Shown here: one piece after another, positions 6,901-14,446 of the stretch
Layout of the letters: the number at the start of each line of letters is the position of its first letter
Numbering within the stretch: position 1 is the first letter of the stretch
Assembly: GCA_012519255.1 (NCBI GenBank)
Contig: JAAYQQ010000068.1
Coordinates: forward strand, 1 to 42,853
Reading direction: 5' to 3'
From: Methanobacteriota archaeon
GTDB taxonomy: Archaea > Thermoplasmatota > Thermoplasmata > Methanomassiliicoccales > Methanomassiliicoccaceae
DNA: 42,853 bases
Notes under the pieces: model-generated
What the model saw: only the letters and a program-made list of their open reading frames with translations
What the model was told of the DNA's origin: nothing
The model's database searches: none
Position numbers and translations under genes: made by a program

Positions 6901-8583
6901 AACGTCCATTCTCGCATCGAGGTTGTCATAGGCATCTTGCATTTCTTTTAGGCGAAGGAGGAGTTCATCAGGGTTCTCCAACCATTCAGTCATTGGTCGA
7001 GGTGACGAAATGGCGAAGCGTAACTGTTCCACCATTGAATTTATCTCTAACAACGTGGAAGGGCAGTCTAGCTCATAACGGGCGCCCAGCTCGGCGGAAA
7101 GATGCAAAGTCTCTGCCGGGACATCCCGACAAGATATCAACGATCGCTCCATCTCAGGGCGGGCGCTTATCTTCCAAGAATCCAATAAACAATCCCGCCA
7201 GGGATGCATGTCCCGACCCATTAGCAGGGCCATATTTCGTTCCATCTCCCGGACGAGCGGCCCAAGAGCCTCTAGATCCTTAATCCCCATTTGGTGTAGA
7301 TTGGGAAATTGAATAGTTAGATCATAGGCATCATGAAGGGCGGCGAGCTCGGAATTGATGTGGAAGAAAGAGGTGCCTGCCCCCTCGCGGAGTTCATGCA
7401 GCGCCTGGACATGGTTATTGAGGCGGTCCCTGACTATTTCCAACTCTTCCGAATCTCCCAGATCTTCATTGGGGGGAGATTGCGGCTGGAAACACCTCCC
7501 TAGTTCAGCCACAACTCTTTGCCTATTGGCTCTATGACTATGCAGCTCTAGACAGTAATCTCCAAGACCGCGATCATCCAGTCTTCTCTTGACCACCTCT
7601 AGGGCGGCCATTTTCTCTGATACGAAGAGCACCGTACGGCCCTTGGCCAGACTCTCGGCGATAATATTGGTAATGGTCTGGCTTTTCCCCGTGCCCGGGG
7701 GGCCCTGCAGGACAAAACTGGCCCCTTGTTTGGCAAGGGCAATGGCCTCCTGCTGACTGGAGTCTGCGTCAAGGACCTGGTATGTCTCTGAAAGTTTCTC
7801 CTTTTCATCCAGTTGTTCGGGCGATATGCCGGAAACAACGGGAAGATCGGCAGGGCAGCCCGATAGCGCCCGGATTACCGGGTGCTCTGAGGCCAAATCC
7901 TTGGCCACTGTTAGCTCCTCGTACATTGGCATCTTGGCGAATGAGAATAGGCCAAGGTAGATGCCCTCGCTAATGGTCCAATCAGTCTGCCCCACACTTT
8001 CCTGGACCATATCCAACATTGTACTGATGGAGGCCGCTCCTTGGTCAGTTGGCAAGGAAGGTATCTCCAATTGATACTCGGTGCGCAATCTGTGTTCCAA
8101 TATGGGATTGAGCACTGCCCCACTATCATCTAGTGCGGCCACGCGATATGGCTGAAGGGGCCCGCCTCTGCGTAGGTCCACAGGTATAAGAATGAGCGGA
8201 GAGCGTAGGGACTGACCGTTACTATCTTGCCACTTTAGCATACCTATGCTTAGGAATAAGATATGGATGCCTTGCTCTCTTTGGGCAGCCCGGGCCTTGA
8301 GGCGGAGGTTCAATAGCGTCCGCTCTACCACGGTATGTCCACGGTCGGAGAGCAGCTTACCAGAATTTTCTGCCCCTTCTGCATCCAAGGCGACCTCCAT
8401 TTCTTCCTTTTGGAGCACCAGTCGATCAAATATCGTCTGTGCCGCAGGGCTGGTCAAGCGAAGGACACTTGATGACTCTCTAAAATTGATAAGCCGATTC
8501 CTCTGGCTGGTGTCTATCAGGTTCCTTCGCCAACGTTCTATACGTTCAACTATCACATCATCTTCTAGAGTGCTCATTCCCAT
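3964..8583 (-). CDS. DUF4011 / SF1 helicase / Vsr-like nuclease / DUF3320 protein
   Basis: A 1539-residue multidomain protein. Residues about 10-190 match the DUF4011 type (IERWRRNLIDTSQRNRLINF). A UPF1/DNA2-like superfamily 1 helicase follows: Walker A GPPGTGKSQT near 294, a roughly 600-residue helical insertion, Walker B FDEASQ near 921, GDTKQLPP just after, and NVAITRARK near 1154. Residues about 1230-1320 resemble DUF559/Vsr-type PD-(D/E)xK nucleases (RIDLAV...LAVETDGPSY...RDRERLR...WS.DW). About 1350-1430 resembles DUF3320. Proteins of this architecture are common in prokaryotic defence regions. It stands alone on the minus strand, between a ribosomal operon and an endonuclease IV-like gene. 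ATG 8577 is an alternative start. All core motifs appear intact. Confidence 0.9.
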   Translation of the reverse strand: MGMSTLEDDVIVERIERWRRNLIDTSQRNRLINFRESSSVLRLTSPAAQTIFDRLVLQKEEMEVALDAEGAENSGKLLSDRGHTVVERTLLNLRLKARAAQREQGIHILFLSIGMLKWQDSNGQSLRSPLILIPVDLRRGGPLQPYRVAALDDSGAVLNPILEHRLRTEYQLEIPSLPTDQGAASISTMLDMVQESVGQTDWTISEGIYLGLFSFAKMPMYEELTVAKDLASEHPVIRALSGCPADLPVVSGISPEQLDEKEKLSETYQVLDADSSQQEAIALAKQGASFVLQGPPGTGKSQTITNIIAESLAKGRTVLFVSEKMAALEVVKRRLDDRGLGDYCLELHSHRANRQRVVAELGRCFQPQSPPNEDLGDSEELEIVRDRLNNHVQALHELREGAGTSFFHINSELAALHDAYDLTIQFPNLHQMGIKDLEALGPLVREMERNMALLMGRDMHPWRDCLLDSWKISARPEMERSLISCRDVPAETLHLSAELGARYELDCPSTLLEINSMVEQLRFAISSPRPMTEWLENPDELLLRLKEMQDAYDNLDARMDVLKSRYGEEILSLELTEMEKRFHAEHLSPFRWLRRSYWRDMRLLRNHRTTSHKLDRKEAARDVSEALEISQQSNAVRRLEEKCAELFGSHFHDRDTDWDSLKCAIEWCKEYRDRYGAPGKALGQLIVSPSSVADSILAELEVIEQSALKVAADIDEISSSFDLTVLLSGRDVQEVGLDEISSWAKEHLDTIDRFQEWVHTNRLRRECRQHGLHELLSLAEEGQLAPEGLWDAVRKRYFSLWHDHLSTTDSRLRDFQRDKHAEVVEQFRRLDRKQLDIAAVRLRALLQKRRYSLVNDASPSLGSPMWVLRHEINRKKGLRPLRELFTRAGEAILLLKPCLLMSPLSVSMYLDPAQVHFDLVIFDEASQIRPEDAIGSIMRGRQIIIVGDTKQLPPTDFFREINEDEDVEIPDLESILDECSSCLPQKMLRWHYRSENESLIAFFNQHFYGGRLFTFPSAGRPFGRGVSFVHVPEGCYDRGASRRNMPEAVKVADLVVAHFLQHPELSLGVVAFSEAQQMAILEELEGRVRAEPELSIIFKEGIPEEFFVKNLENIQGDERDVIIFSLGYGKDSQGKMHHSFGPLNRAGGECRLNVAITRARKSLKVVSSILPQDLKSTSAGVELLKQFMEYAISGGAREALSFDEEKREGLPLENAMVKALEARGLHVHPRWGCSGYRIDLAVESHHGDLFLAVETDGPSYYSGPTARDRERLRQEVLTKLGWKVHRTWSADWVRDPDGEADRIVRAVEKAPIPTTIEEDMTPSIEIIDCTEALEDASGDVLTQAQSSVEIVPALPRVRPVPYQKVDWEQYEDLIERFRADQNAAMSEVVEVVILEESPIHPDVVHDRLRELYKKCGLQRGPTRAEEADVIGELAEQERIVSDGSFLWSPEMDAPPVRSSAEGERRELWFVCMEELRLAILNILDEENMLDEKTLVARTTALYGYKRPSTKARRRIAKAVEELIERGQLVRSQGALSRVD

Positions 8584-8691
8584 CCGCTCTAGTGATGGCG
8601 GAAGCAGTCAATAAACTTGTGCTGCACTTTCTAATAGCAATAATAAATTACCCTAGTGGAAAGATGTCCAGATGGCGCCCTGTGGACGGTA

Positions 8692-8701
8692 TTTATATAT
8701 A
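8692..8701 (+). promoter_or_regulatory. TATA box of the endonuclease IV-like gene
   Basis: TTTATATATA, about 60 bases before ATG 8759. It supports that start over in-frame codons at 8672 and 8714, which would lie before or at the expected transcription start. Confidence 0.6.
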
Positions 8702-8758
8702 CCCCTCTTCATAATGAGTACCCCGCAGGGAGACCTTGGCAGTTGTGGCGGTGTTATC

Positions 8759-9976
8759 ATGATACGATTCGGGCCAGCAGGTATTCCACTTTCTTGTAAG
8801 GGCAGGACCTTGAAAGACGGTATCGAGGACATTCATAATCTGGGTCTCAATGCCATGGAGGTCCAGATGGTCCGAGTGAATGTATTCGAGCGATTCCCAG
8901 ATGAGGAAGAAGTTGGTCTGACTCCTCTGGATATTGAGAGTGACCTCATCATGGAGATCGCACGGATGAAGGGAAAGAAGGAAGTACGCATCACTCAACC
9001 CACAGAAAAGATAAGAGACGACGATTCTCTCATCACCCTCGCCTCCGGTCTTGTTCAGAATTATATCGAGCTCAATGAGCTTGGAGAGATGGGCCGGCAG
9101 ATGGATGTTGAGCTGTCTATGCACACGCCATATTACATGGATCTCGCGTCCAACTCAGACCTTACAGAGAGGTGCATGGATAATATCCGATGGGCCGGAA
9201 TAATGACCGATCAAATGGGTGGCGGAATCGTAGTCACGCACATGGGCCTCTATGGTGATGGCGATCGCAAACGGGCCAAGAAGGCCATCACAAATAATAT
9301 CACTGATATTATGGGCTGGTGGGAGGAAAAAAAGCTCTGCCCTCTTCTTGGTTTAGAGACTTCCGGACGTCAAGAGGTCTTCGGCTCTCTTGAAGAGATT
9401 CTAGAGATATGTGATGATGTCAAGGGAGTAGTTCCAGTAATCAACTTTGCCCATGTCCACGCCAGAGAAGGAGGCGGGCTACGGGAGCCACAGGACTTTG
9501 GTGCACTACTTGATCGCGTCAAGGACTATGTTGATGGTCATTTCTACACCCATTTCTCAGGCGTGGAGCATGAGGGTGGCAACGAGAAGCGTATCACTCC
9601 CATAAAGAAAGGTGATCTCAGGTTTGAGCCCCTTGCCGACTTCCTAGTAGATGAGGATCCTAATATCACAGTAATATCCTCCTCGCCTCTGTTGGAGCAT
9701 GACGCCATGTATATGAAAGTCATATATGAGCGCGTACTGACCAAGCGGGTGGCCAAGGAACTCAAGAATAGAAAGGCGAATAAGGCCGAAAAGAAAAGCG
9801 CCATTCATGATGAGGAGGAAGAGGATCTAGCCGAGGATCTGGAGCTGGATGAGATCGATAAGCCACCCAAGATCAAGGAGCGGTCTCGCAAGGAGAGTAC
9901 GTCTGATGCCAAGGATGCGGCATCGGGTCAGCCTAAAACGTCCTCTTCCAAACCTGCGGCGAAGAAAAAGAAGTAG
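8759..9976 (+). CDS. Endonuclease IV-like TIM-barrel protein with a lysine-rich tail
   Basis: About 405 residues. The first 290 or so form an AP-endonuclease-2/sugar-isomerase barrel: MIRFGPAGIPLS at the start, HTPYYMD (metal His), THMGLYG (metal His), LLGLETSG (metal Glu), INFAHVHA, and HFYTHFSGVEHE. Most endonuclease IV zinc ligands have counterparts, though the Asp of the usual DxxH is Asn in NFAHVH. The last 80 or so residues are a low-complexity charged tail: an acidic run then KAAKKKK-type repeats, likely disordered and nucleic-acid binding. This archaeal subfamily is annotated as deoxyribonuclease IV and may repair abasic sites. Seven bases separate it from the hexuloisomerase. Confidence 0.82.
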   Translation: MIRFGPAGIPLSCKGRTLKDGIEDIHNLGLNAMEVQMVRVNVFERFPDEEEVGLTPLDIESDLIMEIARMKGKKEVRITQPTEKIRDDDSLITLASGLVQNYIELNELGEMGRQMDVELSMHTPYYMDLASNSDLTERCMDNIRWAGIMTDQMGGGIVVTHMGLYGDGDRKRAKKAITNNITDIMGWWEEKKLCPLLGLETSGRQEVFGSLEEILEICDDVKGVVPVINFAHVHAREGGGLREPQDFGALLDRVKDYVDGHFYTHFSGVEHEGGNEKRITPIKKGDLRFEPLADFLVDEDPNITVISSSPLLEHDAMYMKVIYERVLTKRVAKELKNRKANKAEKKSAIHDEEEEDLAEDLELDEIDKPPKIKERSRKESTSDAKDAASGQPKTSSSKPAAKKKK

Positions 9977-9983
9977 TGATCTC

Positions 9984-10523
9984 ATGCAAAATGCTCTCCA
10001 CTATATCCTTACTGGGATGGAGCAGGCACTCGAGCAGGTCGACCCTGCTGCAGTGGATGAAGCCGTCGATCTGATAGTCTCTGCCAATACGATTTTTATC
10101 TATGGAGTGGGACGTTCTGGCCTGGTTGGCCAGGCATTTGCTGTCAGACTGGTTCAACTTGGTCTGGACGTACACTTCGTGGGTGATATGACCACTCCCA
10201 TCGTAGACAGCACCGACGTCGTCATAATAGTCTCCAATACTGGCGAGACCATGTCAGCAGTGCAGACTGCCAATATTGTGCGTAGGGTCGGGGCCAGAGT
10301 GATCTCCCTAACCTCCAACATAAATTCCAAGCTAGGTCATGCTTCCAATATAGTATTGGAAATTGGTCAGGCCAGGGATGAGCAGAAAAAGAAATATGCG
10401 CCCCTGGGAACAATATTTGAGGATGCTGCATTAGTCTTATTCGATTCACTGGTCTCGGTCATAATGGAGCGGACTGGTCAGAATGAAGCTTCCCTGCGCC
10501 GACGGCACGCTATCTGGGTTTGA
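9984..10523 (+). CDS. hxlB: 6-phospho-3-hexuloisomerase
   Basis: A 179-residue SIS-domain protein of the expected length. GVGRSGLVGQAFAVRL (about residues 40-55) and IVSNTGETMSAV (about 85-96) are the sugar-phosphate binding loops. GTIFEDAALVLFDSL is typical of the hexuloisomerase subgroup, and the conserved C-terminus AxLRxRHA is present as ASLRRRHAIWV. It interconverts 3-hexulose-6-phosphate and fructose-6-phosphate. With hexulose-6-phosphate synthase, which is not in the window, archaea run this backward to make ribulose-5-phosphate and formaldehyde. Start ATG 9984 follows the upstream stop by seven bases, implying co-transcription with the endonuclease-like gene. Confidence 0.92.
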   Translation: MQNALHYILTGMEQALEQVDPAAVDEAVDLIVSANTIFIYGVGRSGLVGQAFAVRLVQLGLDVHFVGDMTTPIVDSTDVVIIVSNTGETMSAVQTANIVRRVGARVISLTSNINSKLGHASNIVLEIGQARDEQKKKYAPLGTIFEDAALVLFDSLVSVIMERTGQNEASLRRRHAIWV

Positions 10524-10716
10524 GGTCAGAGATCGACCGGCTTGTTTAACCCTTCATTGGAATTGCCAAGATCAACTCTCTAGATTATGACTGGTATTGT
10601 CTGTCTTGGTCAGGACTCTGATGCCGTTCCAACATACGATGGGATCTCATGATTCCATCTATTGTTCACCTTAGCCACCTGCGTTGCCTGACTGGGTTAA
10701 CGGAAAGTTCAAAAGA

Positions 10717-10723
10717 TTTAAAA
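10717..10723 (+). promoter_or_regulatory. TATA-like element of trpS
   Basis: AAAGATTTAAAAC centred near 10720, about 30 bases before ATG 10750. This spacing implies a leaderless message and argues against the in-frame ATGs at 10684 and 10738. Confidence 0.5.
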
Positions 10724-10749
10724 CAGACCATGTGCTCATGCTCCCCAGC

Positions 10750-11871
10750 ATGGAGAAGAGCTCTGAGTTTACGGTGACCCCCTGGGAGGTCAGTGGCGAG
10801 ATAGACTATGATCTGCTCATAGAGAAGTTCGGCACCAAGCGCATCGACCAGGCTCTTCTGGATAGGATGGCAAGGTATGGACCAATACATCCATTGATGC
10901 GACGTGGAGTTGTATATTCGCACCGCGACATGGAATGGTTATTGGATCGCTATGATGCCGGTGAGCATTTCTACCTGTATACAGGAAGAGGGCCCTCTGG
11001 TCACACACACCTAGGCCACCTTATGCCATGGATATTCACCAAGCATCTTCAGGATGTCTTCGGAGCACAGCTCTACTTCCAGCTCACAGATGATGAGAAG
11101 TTCCTATTCAATGAGAACCTGAGCCTTCAAGACACCCGGGAGATGGCCTATCAGAATCTCCTTGATGTCATCGCCCTGGGCTTCGATCCAAAAAAGACCA
11201 AGGTGTTTCTTGACACGGAATATATCCACAATCTCTATCCCTTTGCCCTGCAGGTGGCCAAGAAGGTTACATTCTCCACTGCCAAGGCCGTCTTTGGTTT
11301 CGACAACAGCACCAATATTGGGAGCATATTCTATACAAGCATGCAGACTGCCCCAGCTTTCTTAGGTTCAGCCCTTGCTGGGAAAAACATTCCATGTCTC
11401 ATCCCTTGCGGCATCGATCAAGATCCTCATTTCCGCATCACAAGAGATATAGCTCCCTCGCTTGGCTACTATAAGCCAGCACTTTTACACAACAAGATGT
11501 TCCCCGGGCTTACTGGCTCAGACAAGATGTCATCCTCTCAGCCAAACGGCACCATATATACCACAGACTCGCCCAAACGGGTCCGCAAGAAGATCAATAC
11601 GGCTTTCACCGGGGGGGCGGTCTCGGTAGATGAACAGCGGAAGAGCGGTGGCAGACCAGAGGTCTGCTCAGTGTTCAAGTACAAGTTCTATCTATTTGAA
11701 TCAGATGACCGCAAGCTGGATGAGCTGTATGAGAAGTGCCGCAAGGGAGAGATCCTGTGCGGAGAGTGCAAACGCTCTCTCGGCGATGCAGTAGTTTCCT
11801 TCCTGGAAAAGCACCAGGAAGCCAGAGAGAAAGCCAAGGATAGGGTGGATGAGTTCATCTTAAGGGATTGA
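10750..11871 (+). CDS. trpS: Tryptophanyl-tRNA synthetase (archaeal/eukaryotic type)
   Basis: A class I synthetase of 373 residues that charges tRNA-Trp. The HIGH signature reads HLGH at residues 87-90 within GRGPSGHTHLGH, and the second signature is KMSSS near residue 259. IPCGIDQDPHFRITRD and LLHNKMFPGLTG are conserved blocks of the archaeal/eukaryotic branch. The frame opens earlier, but the family start (EFTVTPWEVSG) and the TATA position favour 10750. Its stop TGA lies three bases before the ATG of the TrmO-like gene, so the two are probably co-transcribed. Confidence 0.95.
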   Translation: MEKSSEFTVTPWEVSGEIDYDLLIEKFGTKRIDQALLDRMARYGPIHPLMRRGVVYSHRDMEWLLDRYDAGEHFYLYTGRGPSGHTHLGHLMPWIFTKHLQDVFGAQLYFQLTDDEKFLFNENLSLQDTREMAYQNLLDVIALGFDPKKTKVFLDTEYIHNLYPFALQVAKKVTFSTAKAVFGFDNSTNIGSIFYTSMQTAPAFLGSALAGKNIPCLIPCGIDQDPHFRITRDIAPSLGYYKPALLHNKMFPGLTGSDKMSSSQPNGTIYTTDSPKRVRKKINTAFTGGAVSVDEQRKSGGRPEVCSVFKYKFYLFESDDRKLDELYEKCRKGEILCGECKRSLGDAVVSFLEKHQEAREKAKDRVDEFILRD

Positions 11872-11873
11872 AT

Positions 11874-12284
11874 ATGGAGATCACACCAATTGGTCGAGTG
11901 AGATCTGTAAAGAACAATGTAAGCGAGATAGAGCTCCGCCCCGACCTGGTTGATGGCCTTTATCACATTGAGGATAACGAGAAATTGCTTATCCTTTTCA
12001 TCTTTGATAGGAGCGAAGGATTCGAGTTAAGGGTCCATCCCAAGGGAGATCCCAATAACCCACTATTGGGGGTATTCGCCACCCGAAGCCCTCGACGCCC
12101 CAACCCTATAGGTGCCACGGTAGTGCGACTCCTTGGTGTAGAGGGCAATATCATTACCGTGGAAGGTCTGGATGCCTGGGAAGGGACGCCCATAGTGGAT
12201 ATCAAACCAGACAAACGCTGGATGCCGAGGAGCTCGGCCGAGCGAAGATCTGGAACGCGACACAATCAGAGCAGATCTCAATAG
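11874..12284 (+). CDS. TrmO-family tRNA methyltransferase (TsaA-like)
   Basis: About 136 residues with the TrmO/TsaA beta-barrel signature GVFATRSPRRPNPIG (about residues 65-79), the SAM-binding hallmark of the family. Family members N6-methylate threonylcarbamoyladenosine at position 37 of some tRNAs. ITPIGRVRS at the N-terminus and LDAWEGTPIVDIKP near the end also fit. ATG 11874 is chosen; GGGAT lies upstream. After DIKP the sequence becomes Arg/Ser-rich and unlike the family. An overlapping frame there also reads plausibly (LDAEELGRAKIWN), so a frameshift near 12205-12215 may have changed the tail. It ends with TAG. Confidence 0.85.
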   Translation: MEITPIGRVRSVKNNVSEIELRPDLVDGLYHIEDNEKLLILFIFDRSEGFELRVHPKGDPNNPLLGVFATRSPRRPNPIGATVVRLLGVEGNIITVEGLDAWEGTPIVDIKPDKRWMPRSSAERRSGTRHNQSRSQ

Positions 12285-12446
12285 CGTCCACTCATCATTT
12301 GGTTGAATCGACGGACGCCTTTCTTGATATGGGGGTGTGAATTCCCACTCCTTCCCGATGAGGTTCCACACTTCATAGGGCGGTCATTTCCATGAGGATG
12401 CAAGGTTTACGCACATCTTGCGTTAGTGTATTTTATCCCTTCGCAT

Positions 12447-12800
12447 TCAAATTACACTCCCGAGTATAATTATATCAGGGCGGTAGTTTGTCACAATATT
12501 TCTAGCCTGGACATCAGACTTAAACTCGTAGTATGGTAATTGGAGCATCGATGGCCGATCCGCCGGCGCTTCTATAGCCTGGATAAGCCAACTCTCTTGC
12601 GCATTGCTCTATCAATGGGCCCAGGCACCAGTTCCGTTAGAGAATCTATTTGCATTTTCTTCAGGAAGCCATCTCCCCATGATGAATACAATTTTACAAG
12701 GGGATCCAACCTTGGATGTGTTTTCCACCAGGACTGGTCATACTACGGATGCTTTCCCTCTCAAATTGCTGTAATGAGACGTGTCGAATGTATCTAATGA
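12447..12800 (-). pseudogene. Possible decayed protein gene, several frames
   Basis: The 640 bases between the TrmO-like gene and pheS hold no intact long gene. On the minus strand, three successive stretches in different frames read like real protein. One is near 12750-12795. The next is about 55 codons long (about 12570-12740), containing DPLVKLYSSWGDGFLKK and VPGPIDRAMRKR. The third ends at TGA 12447-12449 and contains LPYYEFKSDVQARN and RPDIIILGSVI. Together they suggest one gene broken by frameshifts. I do not recognise the family, and other frames of the region also stay open in part, so chance is not excluded. Confidence 0.35.
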
Positions 12801-12818
12801 AGGCGCGCTGAGAAGTAC

Positions 12819-12839
12819 TCTCTCTAGAATTTAGAGAGA
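12819..12839. repeat. Perfect inverted repeat upstream of pheS
   Basis: TCTCTCTA and TAGAGAGA flank a five-base spacer, about 87 bases before the pheS start. It may be an operator, or the terminator of something reading leftward; no function is shown. Confidence 0.4.
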
Positions 12840-12925
12840 AACATGTGCCCGTTCTAGTTTCTAAGGCAAATCCAGGCATATTACTTCGCAAAAGAATAAT
12901 TACTCTACAGGCTTTCACACCCCCC

Positions 12926-14446
12926 ATGAACATTTCGGAGATACTCGCCGGGCTCAGTGCCAACGAGTCGAAGCTATTGCTAGCTCTGGACCGCCTCAAT
13001 GGAAAGGCGTCGCCGGAGCAAGTCTTCGAGGCGGGAGACTTCGATCAGATGGTTGAGGTCATGAACGCTGGTTCCTGGCTACAGTCCAAGGGCGCGGTGG
13101 CGATCTCTGAGGTGGCGCGTAAGGTCTATTCTATCAAGGATGCCGGCGTGCTCGGGCGCGGCCTGCCGGAACGGCGTGCCCTTGCGCTCCTGGCCAAACA
13201 TGGCGGAGAGGGAGAGATAAAGGATCTTTCCTCCGTGCTATCCAAGGAGGAGGCATCCATCGCCCTGGGCTGGCTGAGGAGAAAGAATCTGGCCAAGATC
13301 TCCAAGGAAGGTGACAGGAAGATACTTCGCCTCACTGACGTTGGCAGGGCCGCATTAGACAGGCCAACCGCCGATGAGGTCTTGTTGGAACAGCTCGCCC
13401 AGACAGAAATGTCCGAGGACATGCTGGATAAGAAAATCATTGCCTCTCTAAAATCCCGCCAGGATATCGTTAATGAGAAACTGTTGGTGTCACGTACGAT
13501 GGAACTGACCGATCTGGGCAGAGAATTGATCTCGCTTGGATTGGTGGTTAAGGATGAGGTCGCCCAGCTTACTCCCGAGCTTATTCAGACGGGAAAATGG
13601 CGCCAGGCATCTTTCCGCAAGTATGATGTCCGGACGTTCGCCCCGGCCATTTATCCGGGCAAGAAACATCCTCTCACTCGCATAGCCGATGAGGTTCGAG
13701 AGATCTTTGTGGACATGGGCTTTACCGAGATCGACGAAGAATATGTGCAACCGGCGTTCTGGAACATGGATGCACTTTTCACCCCTCAGGATCATCCGGC
13801 CCGAGAGATCCAGGACACCTTCTATCTCAAGAGTCCCAATAAGCTGCAGCTAGAAGATGAGGAGATCATCAAGCGAGTATGCGCCATGCACGAGACAGGG
13901 GGCGATACTGGATCTCTGGGCTGGCAGTACAAATGGTGCCGCGAAGAATCGGAGCGAGCACTGTTGCGCACTCACACCACGGTTAACACCATCCGGTATC
14001 TGTGGCGCAATCCCGAGCCACCGGTGAAGGTATTCTCCATAAGCAAGGTGTTCCGCAAGGAGGCTATTGACGCCACGCACCTTCCGGAGTTCACCCAGAT
14101 AGAAGGCATCATCATGGAGAAGGATGCCTCATTCGATATGTTATGCGGCGTGATCAAGGAATTCTATCGTCGCATGGGCTTTGAGAACGTTCGCTTCCGC
14201 CCGGGTTATTTCCCCTATGTCGAGCCATCGCTGGAGGTTGAAGTGGAGTTCAAAGGGAGCTGGTTGGAACTTGGCGGTGCTGGTGTATTCCGCCCTGAGG
14301 TCACTGCTCCGTTCGGAGTCAAGTATCCCGTCCTGGCATGGGGCATGGGCTTTGAACGCCTGGCTATGCTGAGGTGGGACCTAAAGGACCTGCGGGATCT
14401 TTACATAAGCGACGTGGATATGCTCAGAAAGTCCCCGATTCTTTGA
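12926..14446 (+). CDS. pheS: Phenylalanyl-tRNA synthetase alpha subunit
   Basis: About 506 residues, the archaeal PheS length. Residues 1-190 carry winged-helix-like tRNA-contact domains. The class II core follows: KHPLTRIADEVREIF, the motif 2 region KVFSISKVFRKEAIDATHLPEFTQIEG, and motif 3 ELGGAGVFRPEV...LAWGMGFERLAML. It pairs with PheT, which is not in the window. ATG 12926 matches the family start NISEILAGLS, and an AT-rich TATA-like stretch lies about 30 bases upstream (near 12893-12901), so the gene is probably leaderless. Its 3' end overlaps the convergent HTH-TPR gene by 23 bases. Confidence 0.95.
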   Translation: MNISEILAGLSANESKLLLALDRLNGKASPEQVFEAGDFDQMVEVMNAGSWLQSKGAVAISEVARKVYSIKDAGVLGRGLPERRALALLAKHGGEGEIKDLSSVLSKEEASIALGWLRRKNLAKISKEGDRKILRLTDVGRAALDRPTADEVLLEQLAQTEMSEDMLDKKIIASLKSRQDIVNEKLLVSRTMELTDLGRELISLGLVVKDEVAQLTPELIQTGKWRQASFRKYDVRTFAPAIYPGKKHPLTRIADEVREIFVDMGFTEIDEEYVQPAFWNMDALFTPQDHPAREIQDTFYLKSPNKLQLEDEEIIKRVCAMHETGGDTGSLGWQYKWCREESERALLRTHTTVNTIRYLWRNPEPPVKVFSISKVFRKEAIDATHLPEFTQIEGIIMEKDASFDMLCGVIKEFYRRMGFENVRFRPGYFPYVEPSLEVEVEFKGSWLELGGAGVFRPEVTAPFGVKYPVLAWGMGFERLAMLRWDLKDLRDLYISDVDMLRKSPIL

